A DNA stretch of 64,000 bases from Odontesthes bonariensis (GCF_027942865.1 NC_134507.1:33276447-33340446); one strand, 5' to 3'. Positions 22,040-35,235 are shown, counted from the first letter of the stretch. Numbers and translations: made by a program. The notes: generated from the sequence alone by a model not told the origin.

Positions 22040-23200
22040 GAAATGTAATCTCCCACTTAACCTGTACTTCCCTCTATGCCTGCACTCTGTTTCTACACTG
22101 TCACCTCTGACAGAGCCTGGCTGATACTTTTCCTTCTATGTAGCTTATTGTTAGCTTTGCTGTTAGCTGCATTATATCCTCATTTGTAAGTTATAGAAAT
22201 ATATAAATAATATATATAATATATAAGTTATCTAAAATATATTGTTGCTCAGTTTTCCTCTGAGTCACAGAGATGGTCAGCTCTCATTGTGTCCAATAAC
22301 TGCAGCTTCTAAAGTGGATTTCATAGCACTGCTGCATCTCTGACAGTTATCAGATCATTTGGGTGGAAAAACATACATCACAACCCTCTGAATCTGCTTT
22401 CAGTCCCACTTGAACAGTCTCTCACAGTTTCAGACACAAAATGTGTCTTTTAGTTTGAATCTCAGCTGATATCTACAACAACTGTAGAGGGACTCATATC
22501 ATTTCACCAGCTGGTGTGATAAACTCACAGAAACACCTCAGGAGCAGCACCTGGGATCTTTTGGGAGAAAAGGGGATTCTCTCCATGCTGATAGAGCTGG
22601 TAATAAATGAGTTTATGGATCCTACATATTACACAGTAAAACAATGATAAAGGTGCTTTCTGAGCCTTGACATCTTTTTCTTTTATTAGGAAAATGTTCC
22701 AAATTTTATCCCATGGAGGGAGCCAATGAAGTAAAGATTGATGCATAAAAGCATTAAAAACCTCTCCTGTAAGTTCTCTGTTCAAGTTTTATTTAGGTTC
22801 AGCTGCATGTTTCTCTTTGTTGAATCTTTAAGCCCTCATAGATCAGTCTGATCCCAACAGAAGTCTCGCAGGTTTACTTGGTTGCTGTAGTTCACTAAAG
22901 CAGGACTCTGAGCAGGGCCCTCCGCTAACAGGCTCCTCTCCTTTAGAGCCGGTGACAGGGTTGGCTTTGGGAGGTGTCGTTGCTCTGTGCTTTAAAGAGC
23001 AGGCTTTAATCCACCAAACTTCAGTTGGATTATGATCTACTTTTCAGAGGATTTGTAAATGACTAAATAAATAACACCACTGACTAAACCTTCAACTGAA
23101 CCTGAACTGTGAGCAAGAGCCACAGGCGCTTGCACACGCAGCGACTGGCAGGGAGAGAGTTTGGCGTCCGACATGTTTGTTTGTTTTAATCGGTTGTATA
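22040..23200. other. Intergenic
   Basis: No gene recognised. There is a TA-rich patch near 22200-22240. Confidence 0.35.
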
Positions 23201-26200
23201 AGTCTTAAGAGTCCTGACGTTTGTCTGAAGTCTGTTTAAAGTTTGTCCACGTCATTTCACCCTGAACTGACGATACAAAACAAAAATGGAACTTTTCTAT
23301 CTGGTTGTAACTTGGATTCTGGTGTCATGCCTGCTGCTTGCCCGAGACACAATGCAGGCCGCCCAAGCAAGAACTGTGTACAGCAGAGACCAGTTGCTTC
23401 AACTTCGCTTTGAGGGCGCGCACAACACACCAGATGCGGTTTTAAACTTACCAGACTGTATAAGAAAAGATCACAAGCCCGAACACTCGGCATGGCAGGG
23501 AAAAAAGAGGAAGCGGGGCAAACGCGGAGGTGTTCGTTTACGCCGGAGGAAGCGGTGTCTGAAACGGATCCCCCTCCCCACCATGATTTTAGGAAATGTA
23601 CAATCCCTTAGGAATAAACTCGATGAGCTGCAGGGAAACGTCCAGCTGCAGAAGGATTTTGGGGAATGCTGCGTCTTGGCCTTCACGGAGACCTGGTTGT
23701 CTGGGCACGACCAGGACCGAGAACTGTGGATCGGCGGTTTTGGATCACCTATCCGGACGGACAGAGATGCTAACATAACGGGGAAGACGCTCGCCGGAGG
23801 GGTATGTGTATACCTGAACAGGCGCTACTGTACTTCTGTGACTGTCAGAGAAAACATCTGTTTACCCGACATTGAGCTCCTGTCCGTGTCAATGCGTCCA
23901 TTCTATCTGCCACGCGAATTTCCGCAAATCTTTCTAACAGTCGTGTACATTCACCCGAAGGCAAATGCCACCATTGCCTGCAATGTTATTTCGGATGTCA
24001 TGCATAAATTACAATCACTCTCACCCGACGCTCCGAACTTTATCCTAGGTGACTTCAATCATGTGACGCTAAAACATTCCGTGAGAGACTTTTATCAGTA
24101 TGTCCCCTGTCCAACCAGGCGGGGAAAGACACTGGATCTCTGTTATGGTACAATGTAGGACGCCTACAAATCGATTCCACTGCCCCCGCTGGGCTCTGCA
24201 GACCATAACTGTGTTCAACTCATTCCCAAGTACGTCTTGAGAAGGGAACAAGTGCAAATTAAGGAAGTAAAGGAATGGACTGAGGATTCAGTTATGTGCC
24301 TTCAGGAATGTTATGACTGCACAGACTGGGACACTTTTACAGACTCCTGTAATGATTTGGATGAACTCACTGATGTGGTGTGTTCATATGTGGCTTTTTG
24401 TAGGGATATGATTATCCCATGTAAACAGATCAAGATTTACCCAAACAACAAGCCATGGGTAAATGGGACTATTAAAAGCTGTTTACAGAGAAAAAGGCAG
24501 GCTCACAAGCAGGGTACTGCTACTGATCTACATGTAGCCACCAGAGAACTGAAAACTGAGATATCTAAAGCCAAACAAAGATATAAGTCCAAACTCGAAC
24601 AAAGAATGGCTGAGAATAACCTTGGCTCTGCCTGGTCCTGTATGAAAACTATAGCTGGTATCCAGAACCAGAGTAAAAGTAACCATATATCCCTTGAAGG
24701 TTTTAAATCTGATAATGAGCTTGCAAATGCCTTGAATTGTTTTTATAACCGTTTTGATAAGTTTGATTTCAGCCAGGAAATTGGAAAACTCCAGTGCAAA
24801 CTCAGAGATGGTCAGCACACCAGCATCACATGTAGAGATGTTGAAAATGTCTTCTTCAAGACAAAGGTTAATAAAAGTTATGGACCAGACAATATCTGTG
24901 GGCATGTAATTAAGACATGTGCAAAAGAGTTGAGCTCAATATTCCAGCTCATTTTTAATAAATCTCTGCAGACACAACATGTACCCAAGGTATGGAAACA
25001 CGCTGTTGTGGTCCCTGTCCCGAAATGTGGCAGGCCAAGTACTTTGAACGATTTTAGACCCTTTGCCCTAACCTCAATTGTAATGAAAAATTTTGAGAAA
25101 TTGATAGGGTCACACATCTTAAGGCACACTGAAAATGCATTGGACCCCATGCAGTTTGCCTACAGGCCGAACAGAGGAGTGGAAGATGCTACCATCACCC
25201 TACTCCATCAGCTTCTAAAACATCTTGAAGGAAGTGGGTCACATGCACAAGTTTTATTTATTGACCTTTCATCAGCTTTTAACACCATCCAACCACACAT
25301 TTTAATAAACCGTCTTCTTACACAATTTTCTTTAAGTTTTAATCTTGTTGGTTGGATTTTAGACTTTTTAATTAATAGGACACAGGAAGTCAGGGTGAAT
25401 GGAGTCATGTCCAGTCAACTTTGCTCCTCCACAGGCTCGCCACAAGGGTGCGCACTCTCACCCCTCCTGTTCATCCTGTATACGAACATGTGTCAGAGTA
25501 CTTTTGCTAATAGGACCATAATTAAATATGCAGATGACTCTGTCATTGTAAGCTTGCTACAGAAGAACGAACGAGGTCATGGACCAATAGTAGAAGATTT
25601 TGTACAGTGGTGTGAGGAATCATATCTTCAACTGAACATAGCAAAAACAAAGGATATGCACATTGATTTTGGAAACAATCCTAGGCATGAGGCCACCACT
25701 ATGAAAGGTCAAATAGTGGAACAAGTTAAATCCTATAAATGCTTGGGGACAATCATCGACGCCAAACTAAATCTCCGGGAGAATTGTGAGGCTATATGCA
25801 AAAAAGGACAACAGCGGTTACACTGTTTGAGGAAGCTTTACCAGTTTAATGTAACAAGACCATGATGATTTTGTTTTATCACTCTTTTATTGAATCAATT
25901 ATATCTTTTTCTTTAGCATCATGGTTTGGCAATATTCCCCTTACACACAAGAACCGCCTATACCAAATTGTCAAGTGGTCAAGCAAACTAATTGGGGAGA
26001 CACAGCTGCACCCTTCTTCCCTATACACAAGACAACTACAGCGGATAGCAATGGGTATCCTGGATGATAGCCGACACCCCTTGAATAATGAATTCCAGTA
26101 CCTCCCCTCTGAACGGAGGCTGGGAGTTCCTGGTTGCAGAACCAACAGATTCTAAAACAGTTTTGTCCCAGCTGCAGTTATTCTGCTAAATAAGATGTAA

Positions 26201-26565
26201 GACAAATTTCCTGTGGATTATTATGTTTCCAATGCACTTGCAGATTATGTATTTACTTGTAGCAATGCTTTTGCACTTAAATTGCATTCTAACTGCCATA
26301 GTTCTTCAATAACTGCATGAAGCCTTATGGTCATCCCACTGCAGTTCTGCTTCTTGCGTACATATATGTTGTATGTTATATGTCAGCTCTGTCCTTGTAT
26401 TATTTATTCTTGTGTAGCCTATATGTGTTTTTTAGATTCCATGTTTATATGTGTCACGTGTCTTGTAGCTTGTATGTAAGGACACCCATCTCTCTCTTAA
26501 ACTGCAAAACCAGTTTACCTACGGGTACCAATAAAGTAAACTGAACTGAACTGAACTAAACAGAA
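23200..26565 (+). mobile_element. CR1/L2-group LINE, nearly complete, lightly broken
   Basis: Plus-strand element with endonuclease and reverse transcriptase, ending AATAAAG followed by (ACTGA)n near 26530-26560. Short 3' repeats of this kind are typical of CR1/L2 LINEs. The 5' boundary is uncertain (23.1-23.3 kb). No clear target duplication was found. Confidence 0.75.
23286..26155 (+). pseudogene. LINE ORF2: AP endonuclease and reverse transcriptase, interrupted
   Basis: The frame opens at 23286 with a hydrophobic stretch and a basic segment (KKRKRGKRGG, RLRRRKR), then the endonuclease (NVQSLRNKLDEL, FTETWLSG, FILGDFNHV). A TAG at 24156-24158 interrupts it before SADHN. The same frame continues (24237-25865) into the reverse transcriptase: FRPFALTS, FIDLSSAFNTIQ, GSPQGCALSPLL, and KYADDSVIV as the catalytic box. 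A frameshift near 25860 moves the C-terminus (LFYHSFIESIISFSLASWFG) to another frame, ending at 26155. With only two lesions the copy is fairly young but probably inactive. Confidence 0.8.
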
Positions 26566-28363
26566 GTTTGACTGGTTTGGATACGGTCAGGAGGATCACA
26601 CTCATTGGACTCATAGAAGATCTGATTTACTTCCTTTACTTCTTCATTTGCTGTTCTGAGTGACACAGAAGACGGGATGGTGAATGAAGAACTGCAGCTA
26701 ACATTCTTCATAGAGCTGGTGTGGACGGGAGAAGATGATATTCACTGTTGAGGTGAATGGAGACGGTTCTGTGTTGGATGTCATGTAAACATTCCTTTCA
26801 ACACCCCGACTGATTCATTATGGAACTGCTGCCTGTGCAGAAATCAGAGCAAAGGGTTCAGTGGAACAGTTTTTCTGCACACAAAGGTTCCTAACTGAGT
26901 TCAATAACAGGAAAAGGTCAAAAATCATGAATGTAAGGTGATGTGTTTCTGTATTTTATAGGTCAAAGTCCAGAGAGAAGAGCTGCAGGACAGCACATCT
27001 GAGTGTCTGGAAGAATAGATCAGACTGTTTGGTGAATGTTTTCAACCTCAGAGGTTCTGGGATCAAAACTTATGACTCAGTGAAGTTTCAGCTCCAAACA
27101 CTAAAAATACAAATTGAAAAACACTCCAGAAACATCTTCAAGTGTGAAGGTGGCTTGGTGAATTTCAAAGAGACCATAACTTGCCAGTGTTGCAACAGCT
27201 GGTTCAAATCCTGCCCGTTATCTTCAGGATAACTTTACACTCAATGGAGCAAACTCTCCATCCTTCCATTTGCTTTACATGGTTTCAGGGGGACTGGAGC
27301 CTATCTGCCACAGAAACTCATCAACATTTCAATCCAACAAGTCTGAAACTAAATGAAAAACTGCAGCCCCAGATCAACGTCAGCATGATATAGTCTATGT
27401 CAAATGCAGAAACAGTCCCTGTTTCCCTTTTTGGAACTTCTCCTTTCTCAGGACAAAGTTAAATGTATGAGGACCAAAGCCAACAATGACCTGGGACATC
27501 TCAGCAGATCCAGGATCAGCAGCTTGTCTTCTGTGGAGGAAATCTCTGTTAACAAAGCTCAGTGAGACCGCATCAACGTTTCAGTTTAATTTGACTTCCT
27601 GAAGGAGAGAAACAGCGCTGGCTGCAGCTCTGAAGAAGTCTCAACTTTATGACTGCTTATACATTCACAGATGGGGTGTTACACAAAAGTGGACGACCTG
27701 CACAGGACAGATAAGTTTTTCAGTCGCTAACTTGACCTCTAAAGCTGCCAGACTTTGCTTCCTGCTTCTGAAGAGTGCAGACGTGTCTCTGCTTCCTCCT
27801 GCTGCTTATTGCTTTATTTGCTTTTAAATCATTTTACTTCTTTCCACAAGTCTTGGATATAATTTTATTATTTTTCTTTTAATGTCAGACAATATTTTCA
27901 CGCCTTTCAGGTGTGGCGGATAAATACTACAAATTAAATGATACCATCACAGACTCTGTGGTATTTAGTAAATATAATAATAAACTTGAATCCACTGTGT
28001 ACTTGTGTGTAACTTTATTAGCAGCGTCCTCCTGACATCCTCTCTGGTCGCTATGGTAACGCTGAAACATGTCTTCAAAATGCAGCTTTCTTTTTCTTAG
28101 CCTCTTCTTCTGTCTCCTCAGTGGGAAGAAGCTTTCCAAACACGCCTGTTTTTGACTCATTTTGCTCGGTTCGTGGGTTTAATATCAGCGTTGATGTGAC
28201 TGAGACGAGAGAGCAAGTCAAGAACAGACGGATGGAATGGAGAGAATTCGGTCATTTTTCCAAATAATGTGGCTCTTTGTGGTAACACAGTAAAAAACTG
28301 CGGCTCTGACCGGTTGGCCACCCCTGCTTTAGGTGTTCTTGTGGGAGGTGTGAGCCAATGCAA
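26566..28363. other. Intergenic, with an old hAT-like end
   Basis: No gene recognised. At 28313-28327 the sequence GGTTGGCCACCCCTG is the inverse of the common hAT terminus CAGGGGTGG; its partner end was not found. Upstream, 28050-28160 on the minus strand has a basic frame (MSQKQACLESFFPLRR) resembling a transposase N-terminus, at low confidence. Confidence 0.3.
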
Positions 28364-28371
28364 GTAGTAGA

Positions 28372-30032
28372 CAGGGCCGTAACCAGGATTTTTCAAATAC
28401 CGAGGTCAAATATTGCCATAAATCTTATTTGACAAAAAAACATCCTAATATGTTGACTTTTTAAAATACAGTTTGGAAATGTGAATAAACAGAGGTAAAT
28501 CACAAGCCCATCAAGGAGGTGAATATGTAGGTGAACAAGTTTATTATAACAATGTGATCACAAAAGTGGAGTATTTGAGTGAGTGAGACTCAGTTCTTCC
28601 CCTTTCTTCCTCTACTGACTCTCTCTCTTCAACTCCCTCATTCTCATCCTCTCCTGTGTCATCTGTTTTAAAATATCATCATCAGCATCACCATTAATAT
28701 TATTGTTATTATTAATATTACATTATTATTATTATTACTATTGTCACCATCATCACCATGCATGTGCATGACCCACTAAAAGGTCAAATGAATGAGTTGG
28801 GTTATAGGTCTAACCGATGTGCAAAATTTTAGACACCATTTGCAATAAAATCCAAATGGTTCATTAGGAAAAATGCAATCATTTTACCTAAGTAACTGGT
28901 TGAATCCACCCACTAAATTAACATCGTAGAATGTGCCAAACAGACCACAAGATGTTGGCTGTATTTTAGATGTATAGTCTCAATTCAATCCATTCACTCA
29001 ACACAGAGAAGACATAGGTATCATGCTGGGCCTGACAACTAGCTAAATGCTGGTAAAACTTGGCTTCATAATGCACCATGAGCAGCACAACTAACCTCAA
29101 GATTGTGTCATGTGAGAGTACACGGGGTATTTCAATCTGTTATTTTGCCCCGTGTGCATCATCAATTGTTTTAAGTAAAATGAAAAATATAAGTTTCTGA
29201 CCCAGTTTCTATTAGTCTGCTTTATTTACATGTAGGAAGCCATATAGCACTGAACAAAACTGTAGCTAGTGAGGCTGAATGAGCCACAGTTGGCACAAAA
29301 CTGTCAAGCCCTGATTTAAAAAAAAAAAAAAAAGTTAGCTTAACAGCCCAAGCCGTGTCACGATTCCCAATAATTTCATTACAGGTCGCTACTTTTTTTT
29401 TTTTTTGGAAAATCGAATTGAGAGAGAGATTTGTGTGCAGTGTGTTTGTGCCGACTGGAAAACGAAATCCTAACCAAGGGGCTTTGTGACGGTTGCTTGA
29501 AATGCTGAGGACAATGATCTAGCATTCTCCTATTCCTAGCCGCGCTTTGAACGCATATGAACATTATGAACTGTCACTCATTCTCACTGGCGATTGGCGA
29601 AATGAACTCACCTCCTTCTCTCTTTCTTTTCCCCTGGCCAGTTGGCTTTCCAAAGCTGAGTTTAGTTTGTTTAGTAGATTTCTTCATCTTGCTTCCATTT
29701 CCTAGCTGACTTTCGCGTCGAAGCTGTGTAATATGATAAACATGTTTCCAATGGCGGGTGGCGGAAAAAAAAAGAAAAAGAAAAAAAAGTCGGGTGGCGT
29801 TTTTCCGCTCAGTTTTAAAATATAATATGATAAAGGGATTATGTGGACTTTATTTTCAGAAAAACAAATGAGAATGCATGCTGATCTTTCCACCAATCAA
29901 AGTCAGAACGATTTTCATCTTATATTAATTTGACATTTCTCTGAATAAAAAAAATAAAATATTAAAAAAAAAAACACCGGGGAAAATACCGAGGTCATGA
30001 CCTGTTTGTCCTCAATGCTGGTTACGGCACTG
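28372..30032. mobile_element. Nonautonomous hAT element with 8-bp target duplication
   Basis: Termini CAGGGCCGTAACCAG (left) and the inverse of CAGTGCCGTAACCAG (right) match at 14 of 15 positions. GTAGTAGA flanks both sides (28364-28371 and 30033-30040). Eight-base duplications and CA-G termini are hAT marks. The 1661 bp between encodes no transposase; it holds ATT/CAT microsatellites near 28680-28760 and A/T tracts. Confidence 0.85.
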
Positions 30033-30298
30033 GTAGTAGATGAGTCGGTGTGCTGCCGCGAACAGTCTAAAGTGTGCGAGAGGAGAGAGGAGGAGGGAGC
30101 AGACGTTCCGGAGCATACGTCATTTTTATGTTGGAACGTTGGCGGGACACTGGCCTGTGGATTTCAGTGGCGTGCGTTCAAATTTCGAAAATAACAGAGA
30201 ACCGAGCATATTTATCACAAAAATGTATTTCAACTCGAAAATAATAGTTATTTCAGACTAAACAAAAAAAAAAGTCGTCTCCAGGTGTCATGAGGTCT

Positions 30299-30820
30299 TT
30301 AATGTTGGCCTGTTGGGAATTTGATATACGTGGCTGAGATGCGATTAATTCTGTCCCACGCGGCTGGCATGGCTTGGGTCACGGTAGACTGGCACAGTCC
30401 CAATCGGTAGGCCAGCTCCCTCTGGAATGCCCCGGTTGCTATAGGAACCCCAGTGTGCACATCACCTCTGGAATGCTCCGGTTGGAACCCCAGTGTGCAC
30501 ATCACCCCTGGAATGCTCCGGTTGGAACCCCAGTGTGCACATCACCTCTGGAATGCCCCGGTTGGAACCCCAGTGTGCACATCACCTGTGGGCACAGACA
30601 GCGCATGCCTCCTCGCTGTGTTGTGCTCCAACGCCGGCCGCAGCTCTGCGCACAGTTCCAGGAGGATTTCCCTCAAAACGGCTGATGAGTCAGTCGCCAT
30701 CATGTGCCAGCTAATCCTCTCTGTTGTAGTGAACACACGCTCTCTTCGAATTGCACCATTTGCAAAGTCTTCTAATACTGCTAAAGCAGCCATTGTTTTT
30801 AATGGTATGCATTGCACCAC
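30299..30820 (-). pseudogene. Harbinger-type transposase N-terminal fragment
   Basis: The minus strand reads VLEDFANGAIRRERVF and LLELCAELRPALEH, then, after a tandem repeat, FQRELAYRLGLCQSTVTQAM and AWDRINRISATYIKFPT. This is the N-terminal helix-turn-helix part of fish HARBI1-like transposases. The catalytic domain is absent. A 40-bp repeat shifts frame inside it. Confidence 0.75.
30421..30590. repeat. 40-bp tandem repeat, about four copies
   Basis: Units containing CCCCAGTGTGCACATCACC recur at 30451, 30491, 30531 and 30571. The 40-bp period is not a multiple of three, so it scrambles the transposase frame it expanded in. Confidence 0.85.
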
Positions 30821-30829
30821 TTTGCGCTG

Positions 30830-31227
30830 TTTTTATGTCCGCTCGTGTAATTGCAGACACATGGGTGTGTTAATAGTTTATCAGTATTAATTGTTCATGT
30901 GTCTCAGGTGTGCACATCACTGTCTGAGCACTAATTGTTGTCACATTTATTTATTATAACAGTTTCCCAACATCACCTTAGGTGTCGCCAAAGAATCAGC
31001 AGCTGTAGAAAAGTGCGTACGCCAGCCCTGAAGCTGCCGTGAGGCACCGCACATTTCCACGGTCTTTTCGTTCTTGATCTGATGTTGACGTGAAAACGTG
31101 CGCCACTATTTTGTGCGTACGCACGCTTTGTACATGAAGCCCCTGATGTCTATGTATGCACGCCACAGATTCCATGGCTACGTCAGCTGACCCCCGCTCT
31201 CATGAAACGTACAAATGTCGACCTTCT
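30830..31227. other. Intergenic, likely Harbinger flank
   Basis: No gene. Probably the 5' non-coding part of the Harbinger element read on the minus strand, with no clear terminus. Confidence 0.3.
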
Positions 31228-31299
31228 GGCTCGTTGGTCTAGGGGTATGATTCTCGCTTCGGGTGCGAGAGGTCCTGGGTTCAAATCCCGGATGAGCCC
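31228..31299 (+). tRNA. tRNA-Pro (anticodon CGG)
   Basis: A 72-nt cloverleaf with anticodon loop TTCGGGT, acceptor stem GGCTCGT pairing with ATGAGCC (one G-T), and T loop TTCAAAT. One T-stem position is a T-G wobble. A and B boxes are intact. No long T run follows immediately. Confidence 0.9.
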
Positions 31300-31309
31300 T
31301 CCTACTCTA

Positions 31310-31740
31310 AGAAAAGCTTACGGAAAGCTTGATGGTTAACTTTGGGTACCTTCCTTGATCTCACCCAAATTGTTCATTAAGAGTGCTGATAACAATTGCA
31401 AAAATGTCCTGTCTTACTATATTGTTTGGAGCTGTAGCAGTTGGCTCTCCCTTCACTCAACATGAGTGAAGTTATTGAGGACATAGACTGAACATCCCCA
31501 ACATTAAAGGAGTCTTGGCCCTGTGGTGAAGTGGTGGTTGATTGACGCTGTGACGCTTTGCTTTGCAGTAAGACGTGTTGCATCACTTACTGTTACCTTG
31601 CTTGTGTACTGTGGAATTTCTTGCTTCTCTTGGACTACTGATAATCACTTTATTTCTACCTATAACTTACACAATTTTGCATAGTTAACTCTATAGCTTA
31701 CCGTTCTTTTCTAACACACTCCTACAGATCTTTAATCTTT
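31310..31740. other. Intergenic, L2 5' UTR likely in its last part
   Basis: No gene. From about 31500 the sequence resembles the leader of the L2 element whose ORF1 follows. Confidence 0.35.
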
Positions 31741-32604
31741 ATTCTCACTTTTTAGCGGTGTGTCTGGTTCTCTAGCTTAGCATGGCTACCAGTTCTCTCC
31801 CTCCATCTCCTGCTTTCACCTGCTCCCTTTTTCAGATGTTTAGTTACTCCTCTGCCTCCTGATAATGATAATGGTACATGTAACAAATGTAGTCTTTTTG
31901 TAGTTTTGGAGGCGAGGTTATCTGAATTGGAAGCTCGGCTCTGCACTGTTGAAAATCAACCGATAGCGAGCCAGGTCCCTTTTGCCAGTGTGGAGCCACC
32001 TAGCGTAGCTAGCTCAATTAGCCTCCCCCTAGCAGAACCTGAGCAGCCGGGATTACAGGGTGGCTGGGTGACTGTCAGGAAGAGGCGTAGCTCTAAAGTC
32101 AAGCCCGTTGTTCACCATCGACCTGTCCACGCTTCAAATAGATTTTCCCCACTCAGCGACACACCCGCTGAGGACAAAACCCTGGTAACTGGCAGCTCTA
32201 TAGTCAGAAACGTGGCATTAGAGACACCAGCGGCCATAGTCAAATGCATTCCAGGGGCCAGAGCGGGCGACATAGAATCCTATTTAAAACTGCTGGCTAA
32301 GGATAAACGTAAATATGGTAAAATAGTTATTCACGTCGGCGTTAATGACGCCCGGTTACGCCAATCGGAGGTCACTAAAATTAATGTTGCATCGGTGTGT
32401 AATTTTGCCAAAACAATGTGGGACTCCGTAGTTTTCTCTGGACCCCTGCCAAATCTGACCAGTGATGACATGTTTAGCCGCATGTCGTCCTACAATCGCT
32501 GGTTGTCTAGATGGTGTCCAGCAAACAACATGGGCTACAGAGATAATTGGCAATCTTTCTGGAGAAAACCTGGAGAGACGGCATGCATCCCACTTTGGAA
32601 GGAG
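31741..32604 (+). pseudogene. L2-type LINE ORF1: coiled coil and SGNH esterase, 5' part of element
   Basis: After a knuckle-like CNKC comes a coiled coil ([12 protein letters not shown]), then an SGNH esterase. The blocks are visible: VTGSSIVRN (GDS-like block with serine), [12 protein letters not shown] (GxND block), and DGMHPTLEG (DxxH block) in a shifted frame near 32578. The open stretch 31906-32640 ends in unrelated sequence. At about 32604 the element runs into a Helitron helicase fragment. The esterase ORF1 is typical of L2/CR1 LINEs. Confidence 0.75.
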
Positions 32605-32719
32605 TGGGACTTTCCTGTTCCTGCACCACCGTTGACATAAAAGAAAAACTGCTCTGGATTTAGGCCACACACAAGTTTAATGCAGCAGTCTCTGATAGCA
32701 TGGAACACACAGGCCTGCT
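32605..32719 (-). pseudogene. Helitron PIF1-like helicase fragment, Walker A part
   Basis: The minus strand reads CVFHAIRDCCIKL and [18 protein letters not shown], a helicase Walker A loop of the PIF1 type carried by Helitrons. The reading continues upstream at 34034-34125, beyond a hAT insertion. The part after Walker A is missing. Confidence 0.7.
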
Positions 32720-34033
32720 CAGTGGCGGCTCCTGACATTTTTTTTAGGTAGTGCAATTTCCAGTCTGTGAAAGCTGCATCAGAGTGAGCTGTGCGAAGCT
32801 GAACCGATTGCACTGATGCAAACCTGTTATGTTCCCACACAGGAAATAAAATGTCCAATCGTCCAGAAACTCCTTGTCTTCCTTAAATAAACACAACGCA
32901 GAGTCGAGGGGTTATTTGGTCTGCCAAATAACCAAAGTGACTGCAATGTCCCCCGTTATGTCCATAAGTACCATAAAAGTCCATAGGACTGAGGTACATT
33001 TGTCTAGGTAGCATAATTTATTATAATGATTTTAAATCATTTTTTGTTATTTTTTGCATAATTTGCCAATCAGTTAATATTACACCTTAACCATTATTTA
33101 TTTATTTTCCTCATATTTTTCCAGGATTCTATGAAATAGGTAAACACACAAGCTCTTAATGATAATATTCATTCAATTTTCATTCTAAAGAATGTAATTA
33201 AAATGACAGCATATAAATCCAAGTCAAGTGTTTATTGAAGTTTTGGAAAATATGACTTAGAAAAGCATAACCAGTTGTCAAACATGGTTAAGTGCAGCTT
33301 ACTTATGTGAGATTTCTCTCTTTTTTAAATGTAATACTGCACCATTAACAATGAATGTGTCATTATACATTCTGCTATCATTGTCAACATTATATAAAAG
33401 ATTTAAATCATTACAAGTCAATGATTGAGCACAAAAGGGTAAGTTATACTACCTGGAAAAATAGCAGGGTTGGTGGAGCTCTGGGTTTCATCTTTGCCTC
33501 GCAAGGCGAGCCCAAAAATCCCGCAAAATTCTTCCAAACTTCCTTCTCCGCATCAGTACGACGACTAAAGGGCACTTCTGTCAGAAACACTAACGTATTG
33601 TTTCACTCGACACTCGCCATCTTCTTCATAGAATGTTTTTTTTTTTTCTTTATTGAAAACCACAATGTTACAACAACAAGTAGAAAGTTCATGGTCCCGC
33701 GCAACAGACATATGACGAAAGCACGTTGTGCGTCGTTTGTGCGAGCACATAAACCCTCATAGAGAATGCATTGGGAGCAGGATTTTTGAAAAAAACTGAC
33801 GGACCATTCATGTCAATGGGAACTTCCTGATGCAAATTCGACCTTGACAGAAATCGCACAAAATGGGCATAGCAACACCAGGCGGGACCTTAATCTGATT
33901 GGACAATGACATATACAACCAGTTTGCCCACAGCAGATCAGTCCCGCCTTAGCAACTAGATTAAAAAAAAAAAAAAAAACTCTGTGTTTGGTAGTGAGTC
34001 GCACAATTCGCCCCTATGGAGGAGCCACCACTG
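32720..34033. mobile_element. Nonautonomous hAT inside the Helitron fragment
   Basis: Termini CAGTGGCGGCTCC and the inverse of CAGTGGTGGCTCC match at 12 of 13 positions. The 8-bp duplication GGCCTGCT lies at 32712-32719 and 34034-34041. 1314 bp, no transposase recognised. The helicase frame on the two sides is continuous once the insertion is set aside. Confidence 0.88.
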
Positions 34034-34125
34034 GGCCTGCTTCTGCTTCAGGTTCTGATACATCTGCCGCAGCACAGCTGGATCCACAGCTGGGGGTTCT
34101 CTGATGGCTCTCATTTCTGTCACAG
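34034..34125 (-). pseudogene. Helitron PIF1-like helicase fragment, upstream part
   Basis: The minus strand reads EMRAIREPPAVDPAVLRQMY and QNLKQKQA, ending at the hAT duplication. This sits N-terminal to the Walker A segment at 32605-32719. It is an isolated piece of a large Rep/helicase gene. Confidence 0.65.
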
Positions 34126-34129
34126 CAGT

Positions 34130-34680
34130 AAATAAAAAACAAAGCAGCAGGAAATACTTTCTGCTGACATGGCAGACTCGCTTTAACTGGAAACACTTGA
34201 GATATTTATATTACATTTACATTATATTACAACAACAGATATTTAGATATAAATATAAATGTATGTTTATCCGTCAAGTTAAGCAGTTATAGAAGTTTGT
34301 TGAAATTTTGTTAATAGTAAAAAAAAATTGTGTCTTACAATGAAATCAAGTGACAGGTTTAGGATTATTACAACTTCCATCTTTCAAAGGGTTTTTCACC
34401 TGAAATCCTGTCAGTTTTAGCCCTGTTATATGTGTAACCTGGACCTCTTGTAGCTGTTGTACTGTTGTTTAAGAGTCGTAACCTTTCATTTTATCACAAT
34501 AACATGGTGTGTTAGACTTAAATGTTATAAAATGTAATGTCAGCAAGAGACATTATTAAAACTTTAATCAGAGTTCCCCAAAATGACTAATACGGTGCAT
34601 GATTCTATCATAAGTTCAATGGATACAGTCATATTTGCATGAGCTATATACTGACCGAGGGATCGGACCTGTCCTGCATA
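34130..34680. other. Intergenic
   Basis: AT-rich, no gene recognised. Confidence 0.35.
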
Positions 34681-35235
34681 ATGTTAATCTCCCCCTTTTG
34701 TGTAAATGGCAGAGCAGAGCCTTCCCTTATCAGGCCCCTCTCTGTGGAACCAGCTGCCAGTTTGGCTTCAGGAAGCAGACACCCTCTCTACTTTTAAGAT
34801 CAGGCTTAAAACTTTCCTTTCTGATGAAGCTTATAGTTAGGGATGGCTCAGCTGAGCCTGAAACATCCCATAGTTCTGCTGCTGTAGGCCCAGCCTGCTG
34901 GGGGAGCTCCCATGATGCACCTCTCCTCTCCATGTACATGTGCCATCATTGTTGTCATTAACTTGTTCCTCTCTCAGCAGGTGTCCCTGGCCTGGTGTTC
35001 CGCTGCTTGTTGTCCCCTCTTTTCTGTCCTCTCAGCCCCAGCTGCTCCAGGCAGATGGCCGCCCTTCCTGGTTCTGGTTCTGATGGAGCTTTCTTCCTGT
35101 TAAAACTCAGTTTTTTCTTCCCACACTTCTGTGCGTGCTCGGGATTGAACAGAAGTTACGGTGCATTTTGTAGGATTCCTTAGCTAAGCTACTTCTTTTA
35201 ATTGTGTCTGTGTTAATAAAACTGAACTGAAATGA
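34680..35235 (+). mobile_element. L2-type LINE C-terminus and 3' UTR
   Basis: The plus strand encodes SRAFPYQAPL, then WLQEADTLSTFKIRLKTFLS and DEAYS before a stop, the usual end of fish L2-like ORF2. The 3' UTR ends GTTAATAAAACTGAACTGAA. It could be the 3' end of the same element whose ORF1 lies at 31.7-32.6 kb, split by the Helitron piece. Confidence 0.7.
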
